Source: Clostridia bacterium (lineage in GTDB: Bacteria; Bacillota_A; Clostridia; Oscillospirales; Acutalibacteraceae). From it: DNA of 40,755 bases. Below the pieces are notes generated by a model that did not search any database, had not been told where the DNA came from, and was given only the letters and a program-made list of their open reading frames with translations. The stretch is taken from contig JAFQKE010000009.1 of assembly GCA_017397065.1 (NCBI GenBank), positions 1-40,755 of the forward strand, in the 5' to 3' direction. Positions 24,779 through 34,709 of this stretch are shown piece after piece (within the stretch, counting starts at the first letter, position 1; the number at the start of each line of letters is the position of its first letter). Position numbers and translations under genes: made by a program.

Positions 24779-26515
24779 ATGTTAAAACAACTTGCAAAAT
24801 GTATAAGAGAATATAAGCTAACATCTATTTTAGCTCCCATAACAATAATGATGGAGGTTGTTATGGAAACCATAATTCCGTTTGTTATGGCCAAGCTTAT
24901 TGATAACGGAATAAACAAGGGCGATATGAGCTATGTTATGTGGTGTTGTGTAATTCTGGTTTTGTGCTGTGGTCTTTCTATGACTTTTGGCTCACTTTCA
25001 GCACGCTTTGCGGCAGTAGCGTCGGCCGGTTTTGCCAAAAATCTGCGGCACGATATGTTTTATAAAATTCAGGGCTACTCCTTTAAAAGTATAGATAAGT
25101 TTTCAACCTCCAGCCTTGTTACAAGGCTCACAACAGACGTTTCAAATCTTCAAAACGCCTATCAGATGGTAATTCGCATTGCTTTCAGAAGTCCTGCGAT
25201 ATTCCTTTTCTCGCTGATAATGGCATTTACCGTAAATTACAAGCTTTCACTTATTTTTGTGGTTGCAATCCCCATTTTGGCAATCGGTCTATGGCTTATA
25301 ATGGGTCACGCACACCCTATTTTTAAGCGTACCTTTAAAAAGTACGACAAGCTCAACAACGTTGTTCAGGAAAATTTAAGGGGCGTCAGGGTTGTAAAAT
25401 CCTATGTGCGTGAGGATTTTGAAAAGCAAAAATTCGAAAACGCATCGGGCGATATTTATAACGATTTTGTAAAGGCCGAGCGACTTATAGCCTTTAACGC
25501 ACCTTTAATGCAGATTTGTATGTACGGCTGTATGCTACTCATAGCGTGGTTTGGTGCAAGGTTTATAGTTTGGGACGGTATGACCGAGGGCGAGCTTATG
25601 ACTATGATAACCTATGCCCTGCAGGTGCTCTCCAGCCTTATGATGCTTTCAATGATTTTTGTAATGATTATTATTTCACGTGCCTCGGCAGAGCGTGTTT
25701 GTGAGGTGCTAAGTGAGGAAACCGACCTTAAAAACCCCGAAAATCCTGTTATGGAGGTTTTGGACGGCAGCGTGGAGTTCAAGAACGTTTACTTCAGCTA
25801 CGGCAGAAACGAGGGTAAAGGCGGTAACTGCCTTAAAGGCATAAATGTAAAAATAAACTCGGGCGAAACGGTGGGCATCATAGGCGGTACGGGTAGCGCA
25901 AAATCCACCTTTATAAGCCTTATTCCCCGCCTTTATGATGCAACGAGCGGCTCGGTTTTTGTTGGTGGCAGGGATGTTCGTGATTATGATATTGAAACGC
26001 TGCGAAATCAGGTTGCGGTTGTTTTGCAGAAAAACGAACTCTTTTCGGGCACCATAAAAGAAAATCTGCGTTGGGGCAATGAAAACGCCACCGACGAAGA
26101 GCTTGTGCACGCCTGCAAGCTTGCTCAGGCAGATGAATTTGTTAAGACCTTTCCGGATGGCTATGATACCATAATCGATCAGGGCGGTACCAATGTTTCG
26201 GGCGGACAAAAGCAGCGACTTTGCATTGCAAGAGCTCTGCTTAAAAAGCCGAAAATCCTTATTTTAGACGATTCTACAAGTGCGGTAGATACCAAAACCG
26301 ATATGCTTATACGCAAGGCCTTTGCCGAGGAGATTCCCGGTACAACCAAGCTTATTATCGCACAGAGAATCTCGTCGGTAGAGCACGCCGATAAAATTAT
26401 AGTTCTTGATGACGGTAACATAAACGGAATAGGCACTCACTCAGAGCTTCTTGAGAGTAATGATATTTATAAAGAGGTTTATTATTCACAGCAGAAAGGG
26501 GGAATCTCCGAATGA
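24779..26515 (+). CDS. ABC exporter half-transporter with degenerate ATP site
   Basis: This 578-residue protein has an N-terminal six-helix exporter domain (about 1-310) and a C-terminal ATPase domain. Walker A is GGTGSAKST (369-377, Ala374 where Gly is usual), the signature is NVSGGQKQR, and Walker B ends ILDDST, with Asp498 in place of the catalytic Glu. These are the marks of the degenerate partner in heterodimeric multidrug exporters such as TM287/288, BmrCD and LmrCD. It is coupled to the following gene through ATGATG overlap (26512-26515) and follows marR by 5 bases. Substrate unknown; a drug or lipid-like compound is likely from the family. Confidence 0.94.
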   Translation: MLKQLAKCIREYKLTSILAPITIMMEVVMETIIPFVMAKLIDNGINKGDMSYVMWCCVILVLCCGLSMTFGSLSARFAAVASAGFAKNLRHDMFYKIQGYSFKSIDKFSTSSLVTRLTTDVSNLQNAYQMVIRIAFRSPAIFLFSLIMAFTVNYKLSLIFVVAIPILAIGLWLIMGHAHPIFKRTFKKYDKLNNVVQENLRGVRVVKSYVREDFEKQKFENASGDIYNDFVKAERLIAFNAPLMQICMYGCMLLIAWFGARFIVWDGMTEGELMTMITYALQVLSSLMMLSMIFVMIIISRASAERVCEVLSEETDLKNPENPVMEVLDGSVEFKNVYFSYGRNEGKGGNCLKGINVKINSGETVGIIGGTGSAKSTFISLIPRLYDATSGSVFVGGRDVRDYDIETLRNQVAVVLQKNELFSGTIKENLRWGNENATDEELVHACKLAQADEFVKTFPDGYDTIIDQGGTNVSGGQKQRLCIARALLKKPKILILDDSTSAVDTKTDMLIRKAFAEEIPGTTKLIIAQRISSVEHADKIIVLDDGNINGIGTHSELLESNDIYKEVYYSQQKGGISE

Positions 26516-28467
26516 TGGGAGGACCAAGGCCTATGAGAAAGCCGGGAATGGGTCCCGGAGCACCAAGAGCAAAGCTGGATAAAAAAACAATGCTGCGTCT
26601 TATTAAGCTGCTTGGCAAATACAAGCTCCGTTTGCTTTTTGTTGTTGTGTGCATTATTATAAGTGCCGTTGCCAATGTTTTGGTTTCCTCTTGGATAGGC
26701 ACCCTTATAGATGATTACATTGTTCCTATGCTGGGTGTTGCCAAAGCGGGCGGAGATCCAAACTTCATACCTCTTTTAAAGGCAATTTTAACAATGGCTG
26801 TTGTTTGCGTAATGGGTGCATTATCAAGCTATTTTTATAATGTAACAATGGTAGGAGTGGCTCAGGGCACTTTAAAATCGGTAAGAGATAAAATGTTTGC
26901 TCATATGCAAACCCTGCCCATAAAATATTTTGATACCAACTCCAACGGCGATGTTATGAGCCATTACACAAACGATACAGATACCTTGCGTCAGATGATT
27001 TCGCAAAGCATACCTCAGCTTTTTAATTCCATTGTATCAATATCCTCTGTTTTCTTTGCGATGGTATCAATAAGTATATATCTTACAATTTTTGTTCTGC
27101 TAACGGTTGCCGTTATGATGTTTTTTGCAGGAAAAATCGGCGGCAGAAGCTCCGAGTTTTTCGGTAAGCAACAAAAATCTCTGGGTACTGTAAACGGCTA
27201 TATCGAAGAGATAGTAAACGGTCAAAAGGTAGTAAAGGTTTTTTGTCACGAGCAAAAGGCAAAAGAGCAGTTTGATAAAATGAATGAAGAGCTTTGCTAT
27301 AACGCTACCGAGGCTAACAAGTTTGCAAATATTTTAGGCCCTATTATGGGTAATATGGGACATATTCAGTATGTTTTAATCGCCGCAGTTGGTGCTATGC
27401 TTGCCATAACAGGCTTTGGCAATATTCCGGGTGTAAATTTCGGCGGACTTTCGGGGCTTACTTTGGGCGATATAGCCGCATTCCTACTGCTTAGCAAAAA
27501 CTTCACAATGCCCATAAATCAGATTTCTCAGCAAATAAACTCGGTTGTTATGGCACTTGCAGGTGCATCCCGAATATTTGCCCTTTTAGATGAGGCGAGC
27601 GAGCAGGACGAGGGATATGTTATGCTGGTAAACGCAAAAGAGGGCAAAAACGGCATTGAAGAAACCGAAAAGCATACAGGTATGTGGGCGTGGAAGCACC
27701 GCCACGGCGATGGTACCGTTACCTATACCAAGCTTGAGGGCGATGTAAAGCTCACTAATGTGGATTTTGGCTATAATGATGAAAAACAGGTGCTTTATGA
27801 CATCTCACTTTACGCTAAGCCGGGTCAAAAGGTGGCCTTTGTTGGTGCTACCGGTGCAGGTAAAACAACCATAACAAATCTTATAAACCGTTTTTATGAT
27901 ATTAAGAGCGGAAAAATCCATTATGACGGAATCAATATTGATAAAATCAAAAAAGAGGATTTAAGACGTTCGCTTGGTGTTGTTTTGCAGGACGTAAACC
28001 TCTTTACCGACACCGTTATGGAAAATATACGCTACGGCAAGCTTGATGCTACCGATGAAGAGTGTATTGCCGCCGCCAAGCTTGCAGGGGCAGATGGATT
28101 TATACGTATGCTTCCCGATGGTTATGATACAGTTCTTTCGGGCGATGGTTCGGGACTGTCCCAAGGTCAGCGTCAGCTTATTTCCATTGCACGTGCCGCA
28201 GTTGCCGATCCACCCGTTATGATACTGGATGAAGCAACCTCATCAATTGATACTAGAACCGAAGCCATTGTTCAAAGAGGTATGGACAGACTTATGCAGG
28301 GCAGAACTGTTTTTGTAATTGCCCACCGTCTTTCCACCGTTCAAAACTCCGATGTTATTATGGTGCTTGAGCAGGGCAGAATAATTGAGCGTGGCAGTCA
28401 TGATGATTTGATTGCCGAAAAAGGTAAGTATTATCAGCTCTATACCGGCGCATTTGAGCTTTCATAA
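26512..28467 (+). CDS. ABC exporter half-transporter, catalytic partner
   Basis: This 651-residue protein has a Gly/Pro/Met-rich N-terminus (MMGGPRPMRKPGMGPGAPRA) before the six-helix domain and a standard ATPase domain: Walker A GATGAGKTT (445-453), signature LSQGQRQL, Walker B VMILDEAT with catalytic Glu574, switch VIAHRLSTV. It is the TM288-like half with a complete Walker B, complementing the degenerate half encoded upstream. An insert near residues 360-415 between the membrane and ATPase domains (acidic, with KEGKNGIEETEKHTG) is longer than usual and typical of this subgroup in gut Clostridia by my recollection only. The call as a heterodimeric exporter is firm. Confidence 0.94.
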   Translation: MMGGPRPMRKPGMGPGAPRAKLDKKTMLRLIKLLGKYKLRLLFVVVCIIISAVANVLVSSWIGTLIDDYIVPMLGVAKAGGDPNFIPLLKAILTMAVVCVMGALSSYFYNVTMVGVAQGTLKSVRDKMFAHMQTLPIKYFDTNSNGDVMSHYTNDTDTLRQMISQSIPQLFNSIVSISSVFFAMVSISIYLTIFVLLTVAVMMFFAGKIGGRSSEFFGKQQKSLGTVNGYIEEIVNGQKVVKVFCHEQKAKEQFDKMNEELCYNATEANKFANILGPIMGNMGHIQYVLIAAVGAMLAITGFGNIPGVNFGGLSGLTLGDIAAFLLLSKNFTMPINQISQQINSVVMALAGASRIFALLDEASEQDEGYVMLVNAKEGKNGIEETEKHTGMWAWKHRHGDGTVTYTKLEGDVKLTNVDFGYNDEKQVLYDISLYAKPGQKVAFVGATGAGKTTITNLINRFYDIKSGKIHYDGINIDKIKKEDLRRSLGVVLQDVNLFTDTVMENIRYGKLDATDEECIAAAKLAGADGFIRMLPDGYDTVLSGDGSGLSQGQRQLISIARAAVADPPVMILDEATSSIDTRTEAIVQRGMDRLMQGRTVFVIAHRLSTVQNSDVIMVLEQGRIIERGSHDDLIAEKGKYYQLYTGAFELS

Positions 28468-28582
28468 ATTAAATAGAAGTTTGTTAATATGACAGGGAGC
28501 TTTCTCTGGTTAATAGACTATTTTTATCAAATTCTAAAGGTAAATAACTTCTAAATGTGTCATAACTTTTATTTTGAAATTA

Positions 28583-28611
28583 TTTACTTTATCCAAGAAA
28601 TATGATATAAT
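28583..28611 (+). promoter_or_regulatory. Promoter of the restriction-modification genes
   Basis: TTTACT (28583-28588) and TATAAT (28606-28611) are 17 bases apart. A start site near 28618 supports translation from 28673 and excludes the upstream in-frame start at 28574. Confidence 0.6.
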
Positions 28612-28672
28612 AAAAACAATAAGTAAATATAGTTGTTTATATCTTGCTCTTTTTTTAAGGGGGAAAATAAAA

Positions 28673-29656
28673 ATGCTATCTGTTAATAAATCGTTGCTCG
28701 GAGTAAAAGCTATAGATTTGTTTTCAGGAATAGGTGGATTTCACCTTGCACTATCGAGTTTTGGTGCTGAAATTGTTTTCGCATCCGAATGGGATAAAGA
28801 TGCAGCTACGGTGTATACAAATAATTTCGGATTAATTCCTCAAGGTGATATTACTAAAATTGATGAAAAAACAATACCAGACCACGATATTTTGTGTGCT
28901 GGATTTCCTTGTCAGGCGTTTAGCATAAGCGGTAGTCGAAAAGGGTTTAATGACAGCCGAGGAATTTTATTCTTTGATGTTGCACGAATTGCTAAAGAAA
29001 AACAACCCAAAATTTTATTTTTGGAAAATGTGAAAAATTTAGAAGTGCACGATAACAGAAAGACATTTGAAATTATGAAAAACACTTTAGACGATATTGG
29101 CTATGATGTATATTCAAAGGTATTGGATTCTGCAGAATATGGTTCGCCACAAAGTAGAAAAAGAATATATATTGTTTGCTTTAGAAAGGATTTGGGTATT
29201 AAAAATTTTGAATTTCCCACGCCATTTCAGAAGCACAAATACGTTAAGGATATTCTTTGTCAAGAAAATGCTGATAAATATGTTATTAACAGAGAAGATA
29301 TTATCGTAAGTAAAGATGACACAAAAATGAAATGTGATACAAAGCCTATTCGTATTGGTATTGTAAATAAGGGCGGTCAAGGTGAAAGGATATATAGTCC
29401 CAAAGGCAAAGGCATTACACTATCTGCATATGGTGGGGGTGTAGGTGCTAAAACAGGTCTTTATAAAATTGATGGAAAAGTTAGAAAGCTTTCACCTCGT
29501 GAATGTGCAAGAATGCAAGGATTTCCTGATGATTTTAAAATAGCAGATAAAGATACCGTTGCATATAAACAGTTTGGAAATTCAGTTGTAATTGATGTTC
29601 TTCAACAAATTGTATTGCAAATTACAAATAATGAGGATGTGATGAAATGTCTATGA
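28673..29656 (+). CDS. DNA (cytosine-5-)-methyltransferase, type II
   Basis: This 327-residue C5-methyltransferase has the motifs in the canonical order: I DLFSGIGGFHLAL, IV AGFPCQAFSISG (catalytic Cys80), VI FLENVKNL, VIII SPQSRKRIYIV, a target-recognition stretch (about 195-275), IX RKLSPRECARMQGFPDDF and X YKQFGNSVV. It transfers a methyl group from SAM to cytosine C5 in a recognition sequence I cannot deduce. The ATG at 28673 follows AAGGGGGA. Its end overlaps the endonuclease gene by ten bases, so the methylase is made first or together with it. It is AT-rich compared with the flanking rpoB, suggesting transfer. Confidence 0.95.
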   Translation: MLSVNKSLLGVKAIDLFSGIGGFHLALSSFGAEIVFASEWDKDAATVYTNNFGLIPQGDITKIDEKTIPDHDILCAGFPCQAFSISGSRKGFNDSRGILFFDVARIAKEKQPKILFLENVKNLEVHDNRKTFEIMKNTLDDIGYDVYSKVLDSAEYGSPQSRKRIYIVCFRKDLGIKNFEFPTPFQKHKYVKDILCQENADKYVINREDIIVSKDDTKMKCDTKPIRIGIVNKGGQGERIYSPKGKGITLSAYGGGVGAKTGLYKIDGKVRKLSPRECARMQGFPDDFKIADKDTVAYKQFGNSVVIDVLQQIVLQITNNEDVMKCL

Positions 29657-30393
29657 CAGGTTCACAAATTGCAAAAGGCGGTTTTGCAAACGAGCAAAGT
29701 GTTGCAAATAAATTTAATGACTGGAAAAACGACAAGGATGCTCAACAATGGTTGCAGATAATGATGTATGATCTTGATGAAATAGAGTATGTTCATGCTG
29801 AAAAAATAGGTCAAAAAGGTTATAAATCTGATATTAACGTTGTTATCAAAATATATATTAAGAAAAAACATTTGGAAACAATTGAAAACATTCAAGTCAA
29901 GTTGGTATCCTCAAAAGACAGGGGCTATAATCAAGTTGAAAAACGAAAAGTTGAGCATTATATTCACGATTGGCATATTTCACCTGAAGTTGAAACTTTG
30001 CTTAAACTATATGATGGAGAACTTCCACCTCGCCCAAACAGTAGAAATCCAAAGAGAATGTTTGTTGATGAGTTTACAATTGAGGAACAAGAATTGTTGC
30101 TCAATTTTTTCCAAAAGAACTTGATAATGATTATAAGTGATGTTATTCGTGGCAGAGGTAGATTTGCGGCTGAATGGTCTTTAATTATTCAAAAATACGA
30201 CGATATTTACAAATGGAAATTACTTGCAGTAAACGAAGTAATTTCTATATATGCGGATGATTGCAAGGCTAGTTTTACTAAACAGGGTAATATAAGATTA
30301 GGAACAATAACGTTACAAAGAAAAGGCGGGGACAAAGGAGCTGATACCGCTAATATGCTTCAGTTTAAAGCTAATCCGCTAATTCTTTTTTAG
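29647..30393 (+). CDS. Type II restriction endonuclease (PD-(D/E)xK-like), specificity unknown
   Basis: This 248-residue protein overlaps the methyltransferase gene by ten bases. Asp62 in GYKSDINVVI and the QVK triplet (83-85) in NIQVKLVSS have the spacing of a PD-(D/E)xK nuclease core, with Gln in place of Glu. The stretch RGRGRFAAEW and the C-terminal QRKGGDKGADTANMLQFKANP look like strongly conserved family blocks. I recognise the type of protein as a small homodimeric type II endonuclease but cannot name its Pfam family or recognition site. The position directly behind a C5-methyltransferase makes the role nearly certain. ATG 29647 or ATG 29653 could be the start. Confidence 0.82.
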   Translation: MSMTGSQIAKGGFANEQSVANKFNDWKNDKDAQQWLQIMMYDLDEIEYVHAEKIGQKGYKSDINVVIKIYIKKKHLETIENIQVKLVSSKDRGYNQVEKRKVEHYIHDWHISPEVETLLKLYDGELPPRPNSRNPKRMFVDEFTIEEQELLLNFFQKNLIMIISDVIRGRGRFAAEWSLIIQKYDDIYKWKLLAVNEVISIYADDCKASFTKQGNIRLGTITLQRKGGDKGADTANMLQFKANPLILF

Positions 30394-30531
30394 AACAATC
30401 ATAAGGCAGTCCATAGGTTTGATGAAAAATAAATAAGAATGTATTAAGTTAATCCTAAAACTAAAAGGGAATATAAAAACAAATGTATTATAAATTGCAA
30501 TTTATTTAGTGAATATATATTTATTGAATAC

Positions 30532-30578
30532 AAAAATCTACAATAAAAGGCAAAAGCACTTTTATTGTAGATTTTTTA
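30532..30578. terminator. Long-stem terminator, recurring type (copy 4)
   Basis: AAAAATCTACAATAAAAG pairs with CTTTTATTGTAGATTTTT and ends in a T-run. Against copies 1-3 the pair G-C has become A-T on both arms (CTGCAA/TTGCAG to CTACAA/TTGTAG), a compensatory change. It separates the R-M genes from rpoB. Confidence 0.85.
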
Positions 30579-30671
30579 TACTTTAGTATTTTATATGGCT
30601 TAAAAATATGCAAAAGAATCATTAAAAACTCAATCTTTGGAAAATAAAAACAATTTTTTTCTTAAAAACTA

Positions 30672-30700
30672 TTGACAAGTTGTAAAAAGTAGGATATAAT
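30672..30700 (+). promoter_or_regulatory. Consensus promoter of rpoBC
   Basis: A perfect TTGACA (30672-30677) and perfect TATAAT (30695-30700) are 17 bases apart. Transcription should begin near 30707. Confidence 0.9.
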
Positions 30701-30706
30701 GGTAAA

Positions 30707-30890
30707 CTGCTTAATGATGGGTACATATCACTTATTTGCAGGAGCAGGTGGGTGGGGGAGTTATACCTTTCTCACAAAAAATCCGCAAAAACAGTGGATG
30801 TAATGGGTATTGTGACAATGAATTTACCCTTTAGCATCGGTAATATGTAGTCGTCGCTTTGGTAATATCAAAAAGGAGTGAAGAAAGCCT
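30707..30890 (+). promoter_or_regulatory. Long untranslated leader of rpoB
   Basis: About 184 bases separate the predicted start site from the rpoB ATG, ending in the ribosome binding site AAAGGAGTG. The leader has a G-rich tract (GCAGGAGCAGGTGGGTGGGG, about 30739-30758) and no convincing small ORF. In many bacteria rplJ-rplL lie directly upstream and their leader controls the set; here those genes are absent from the upstream region. Regulation by this leader is possible but unproven. Confidence 0.45.
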
Positions 30891-33800
30891 ATGGCGCCAA
30901 AAGAGGTTATGCTTGGCAACAATAAGCGAGTTAGTTTTTCAAAAATCAATGAGGTTATTGATATGCCAAACCTTATTGAGGTTCAAAAAAACTCGTATCG
31001 CTGGTTTATTGAAGAAGGCCTTAAATCCGTATTTGAGGAGATGTCTTCAATAACTGACTATTCCGAAAATCTGCAGTTGGATTTTATTGACTACAGGTTA
31101 GATGAAACTCCTAAATATAGTGTAACGGAATGCAAAGCAAGAGATACCACCTATGCTGCCCCCTTACGTGTACGCGCAAGACTTTTAAATAAAGAGACGG
31201 GCGAAATTAAAGAAAATGAGGTCTTTATGGGTGAATTCCCCCTTATGACCGAATCGGGCACCTTTGTTATCAATGGTGCTGAACGTGCTATTGTTTCACA
31301 GTTGGTTCGTTCTCCCGGTGCATATTTTTCTACCGATGAGCGCAACGGCAAGGAGTTTTGGGCTTCTACCATTATTCCTAATCGTGGTGCTTGGTTAGAG
31401 TATGAAACCGATATGAACGATGTTGATGTTATTCACGTTCGTATTGATAAAAATCGCCGTTTCCCTCTCACCACATTTGTACGTGCACTTGGTGCGTTTT
31501 CAAGCATCAGTTTATCCACCAATCACGATATCACTGAGGTTTTAGGTGAGGACGAACGTCTTTTTGCAACCTTAGAGAAGGATGTTTCTGCCAACACAGA
31601 CTCCGCTCTTATCGAGGTTTATAAAAAGCTCCGTCCCGGTGAGCCTGCTACTGTTGAGGGTGCAGGAAACCATTTAAGACAGCTTCTTTTTGATGCACGC
31701 CGTTATGAAATTTCCCGTGTTGGACGTTACAAATATAATAAAAAGCTTTCTATCGCTGCCCGTATCGAGGGTCGCACCTTGGCTAACCCTGTTGCAGATC
31801 CTATGACCGGCGAAGTGCTTTTTGATGCAGGTGCGGTTCTCACACGTGAGGATGCACGCCTTATTCAAAGCAAGGGTGTTAAATCTGTTGTTTTGGCACT
31901 TACCGATAATGAGGGCAACACACGTGACTTTAAGGTTCTCTCCAGTGGTATGGTTGACCTTAAAAACTTCGTAAGCGAAGAGCTTTATAATAAAGTATAT
32001 GCCGAAGGCATTAACGAGTGGGTATCCTTTGAAGTTCTTAAAAACATTTTGGAAAATGCAGGCGAGGACGAAGATGCTCTTTATGAGGCAATTATGGCTA
32101 ACGCAGACGAGCTTGTTTCCAAGCACGTTACCGTTGATGATATCTTAGCATCTGTTAACTACTTTATCGGTTTGCCTTACGGAGTAGGAACTCCCGACGA
32201 TATCGACCACTTAGGAAATCGTCGTATCCGCTCTGTTGGTGAGCTTTTACAAAATCAGTTCCGTATCGGTCTTTCCCGTATGGAACGCAGCATCAGAGAG
32301 AAGATGAATCTTCAGGCTCAGGATGTTGACACAATCACTCCTTTATCCCTTATAAATGCACGTCCCGTAAGCGCCGCAATCAAAGAATTCTTTGGTTCTT
32401 CACCTCTCTCCCAGTTTATGGATCAGACAAACCCGCTTTCCGAGCTTACCCATAAGCGTCGTCTTTCGGCTCTTGGCCCCGGCGGTTTGTCCAGAGATCG
32501 TGCCAGCTTCGAGGTTCGTGACGTTCACTATAGCCACTACGGTCGTATGTGTCCTATTGAAACTCCTGAAGGTCCTAACATCGGACTTATCTCCTATCTT
32601 GCAACCTTTGCAAAAATCAATGAGTATGGCTTTATTGAGGCACCCTTCCGCCGTGTTGATAAAGAAACCGGTAAGGTGTTGGATGAAGTTTGCTATATGA
32701 CAGCTGATGAAGAGGATGAATTTATCGTTGCACAGGCTAACGAGCCTCTTAATGAAGACGGTACCTTTAAAAACTCAAGAGTTAACGCACGTTTCCGTGA
32801 TCGTTTTATGGAAATTGAGCGTGAGCGTGCCGACTTTATGGACGTTTCACCTAAAATGGTTGTTTCTGTTGCAACCGCAATGATTCCCTTCCTTGAAAAT
32901 GATGATACCAACCGTGCACTTATGGGTTCAAACATGCAGAAGCAGGCAGTTCCGCTTCTTAAAACCGAAAACCCAATTGTTGGTACAGGTATGGAATATA
33001 AAGCTGCTGTTGACTCGGGTGTAGTTGTTGTAGCTAAAGAGGAAGGTCTTGTTACCAGAGTTTCTGCTGACAAAATCACTATCCGTCAGAACGATGGTGA
33101 GGTTGTGGATTATAACCTCATTAAATTCCTCCGTTCTAACCACGGTACTTGTATAAATCAACGTCCCATTGTAAATGAAGGCCAAAGAGTTCAAAAGGGC
33201 GAGGTTATTGCTGATGGCCCTGCTACCTCTAACGGCGAAATCAGCCTTGGTAAAAATGCTCTTATCGGCTTTATGACTTGGGAGGGTTATAACTACGAGG
33301 ATGCTGTTTTAATTAACGAGCGCCTTGTTCGTGATGATGTTTATACCTCTATTCATATTGAGGAATATGAGCTTGAAGCTCGTGATACCAAGCTTGGACC
33401 GGAAGAAATCACCCGTGACATCCCCAACGTAGGTGAGGATGCTCTTAAAGATTTGGATGAACGTGGTATTATTCGTATAGGTGCCGAGGTTCGTTCAGGT
33501 GATATTCTTGTTGGTAAGGTTACACCTAAGGGCGAAACCGAGCTTACAGCTGAGGAAAGACTCCTTCGTGCTATCTTCGGCGAAAAGGCCAGAGAGGTTA
33601 GAGATACTTCTCTTCGTGTTCCCCACGGTGAATATGGTACAATAGTTGACGTTAAGGTGTTTACCCGTGAAAACGCTTCCGAGCTCAGCCCCGGTGTAAA
33701 TATGGTTGTTCGTTGTTATATCGCTCAGAAACGTAAGATTTCTGTCGGCGATAAAATGGCCGGTCGTCACGGTAATAAGGGTGTTGTTTCCCGCATTTTA

Positions 33801-34691
33801 CCCAGTGAGGATATGCCTTTCCTTAAAGACGGTACACCCCTTGACATTGTTCTTAATCCCCTTGGTGTTCCTTCACGTATGAACATCGGTCAGGTACTTG
33901 AAGTTCATTTGGGCTATGCCGCCGCCGCACTTGGTTGGAAGGTTTGCACCCCTGTATTTGACGGTGCACACGAGGCCGATATCCACGAGTGCTTTAAAAT
34001 GGCCAACTGCATTCACGATGAATTTGTTGACCGTGCAGATATGCCTGCTGATAGCGATTATCAGGCCGATATAAACAAAATTGATGGTAAATTCACCCTC
34101 TATGATGGACGTACAGGTGAAAAGTTTGATAACCCCGTAACGGTTGGTTATATGTACTACCTCAAGCTCCATCATTTGGTTGATGATAAAATCCACGCCC
34201 GTTCAACCGGTCCTTATTCACTTGTTACCCAGCAGCCCTTGGGCGGTAAAGCTCAATTCGGCGGCCAGCGTTTCGGTGAAATGGAGGTTTGGGCACTTGA
34301 GGCTTATGGTGCCGCATACACCTTGCAAGAAATCCTTACTGTTAAGTCGGATGATATTGTAGGACGTGTTAAAACCTATGAGGCTATTGTTAAGGGTCAA
34401 AACGTACCCGAGCCCGGTATTCCTGAGTCGTTCAAGGTTCTTATTAAGGAGCTTCAGTCCCTTGCACTTGATGTTAAGGTGCTTGATAAGGACGAAAACG
34501 AAATTGACCTTAAACAAACCTTTGATGATGACGAAATTGATTTTGTTCCCGTTTCCTTACCTGACGATGAACCCGTTTTTGAAGAGGAAACAATAGCAGA
34601 AGAAGGTAGCTTTACAGGCTACGGTTTGCAGGACGAAAATGGCGAAGACATTGTAGATACTGCAGACGATTACGATGATGATGAAGAATAA
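30891..34691 (+). CDS. rpoB: RNA polymerase beta subunit
   Basis: The beta subunit forms one pincer of RNA polymerase and most of the rifampicin pocket. The 1266-residue protein is complete: [21 protein letters not shown] at the N-terminus, the rifampicin region [20 protein letters not shown] with wild-type Asp511, His521 and Ser526 (E. coli 516, 526, 531), then [33 protein letters not shown], and [20 protein letters not shown] near the C-terminus. A Glu/Asp-rich tail of about 50 residues follows. The predicted pocket carries no classical resistance change. It has its own promoter and lies 18 bases before rpoC. Confidence 0.98.
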   Translation: MAPKEVMLGNNKRVSFSKINEVIDMPNLIEVQKNSYRWFIEEGLKSVFEEMSSITDYSENLQLDFIDYRLDETPKYSVTECKARDTTYAAPLRVRARLLNKETGEIKENEVFMGEFPLMTESGTFVINGAERAIVSQLVRSPGAYFSTDERNGKEFWASTIIPNRGAWLEYETDMNDVDVIHVRIDKNRRFPLTTFVRALGAFSSISLSTNHDITEVLGEDERLFATLEKDVSANTDSALIEVYKKLRPGEPATVEGAGNHLRQLLFDARRYEISRVGRYKYNKKLSIAARIEGRTLANPVADPMTGEVLFDAGAVLTREDARLIQSKGVKSVVLALTDNEGNTRDFKVLSSGMVDLKNFVSEELYNKVYAEGINEWVSFEVLKNILENAGEDEDALYEAIMANADELVSKHVTVDDILASVNYFIGLPYGVGTPDDIDHLGNRRIRSVGELLQNQFRIGLSRMERSIREKMNLQAQDVDTITPLSLINARPVSAAIKEFFGSSPLSQFMDQTNPLSELTHKRRLSALGPGGLSRDRASFEVRDVHYSHYGRMCPIETPEGPNIGLISYLATFAKINEYGFIEAPFRRVDKETGKVLDEVCYMTADEEDEFIVAQANEPLNEDGTFKNSRVNARFRDRFMEIERERADFMDVSPKMVVSVATAMIPFLENDDTNRALMGSNMQKQAVPLLKTENPIVGTGMEYKAAVDSGVVVVAKEEGLVTRVSADKITIRQNDGEVVDYNLIKFLRSNHGTCINQRPIVNEGQRVQKGEVIADGPATSNGEISLGKNALIGFMTWEGYNYEDAVLINERLVRDDVYTSIHIEEYELEARDTKLGPEEITRDIPNVGEDALKDLDERGIIRIGAEVRSGDILVGKVTPKGETELTAEERLLRAIFGEKAREVRDTSLRVPHGEYGTIVDVKVFTRENASELSPGVNMVVRCYIAQKRKISVGDKMAGRHGNKGVVSRILPSEDMPFLKDGTPLDIVLNPLGVPSRMNIGQVLEVHLGYAAAALGWKVCTPVFDGAHEADIHECFKMANCIHDEFVDRADMPADSDYQADINKIDGKFTLYDGRTGEKFDNPVTVGYMYYLKLHHLVDDKIHARSTGPYSLVTQQPLGGKAQFGGQRFGEMEVWALEAYGAAYTLQEILTVKSDDIVGRVKTYEAIVKGQNVPEPGIPESFKVLIKELQSLALDVKVLDKDENEIDLKQTFDDDEIDFVPVSLPDDEPVFEEETIAEEGSFTGYGLQDENGEDIVDTADDYDDDEE

Positions 34692-34709
34692 TTACAGGAG
34701 GTAGTCAGT

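Noticed and set aside
24779..26515. Non-functional ABC transporter because of changes in Walker A and B
   Set aside because: Such a degenerate site is normal in one half of heterodimeric exporters, and the partner gene with a complete Walker B is adjacent and overlapping.
28574..28672. N-terminal extension of the C5-methyltransferase
   Set aside because: It includes the predicted promoter and start site; the family start and a strong AAGGGGGA site support 28673.
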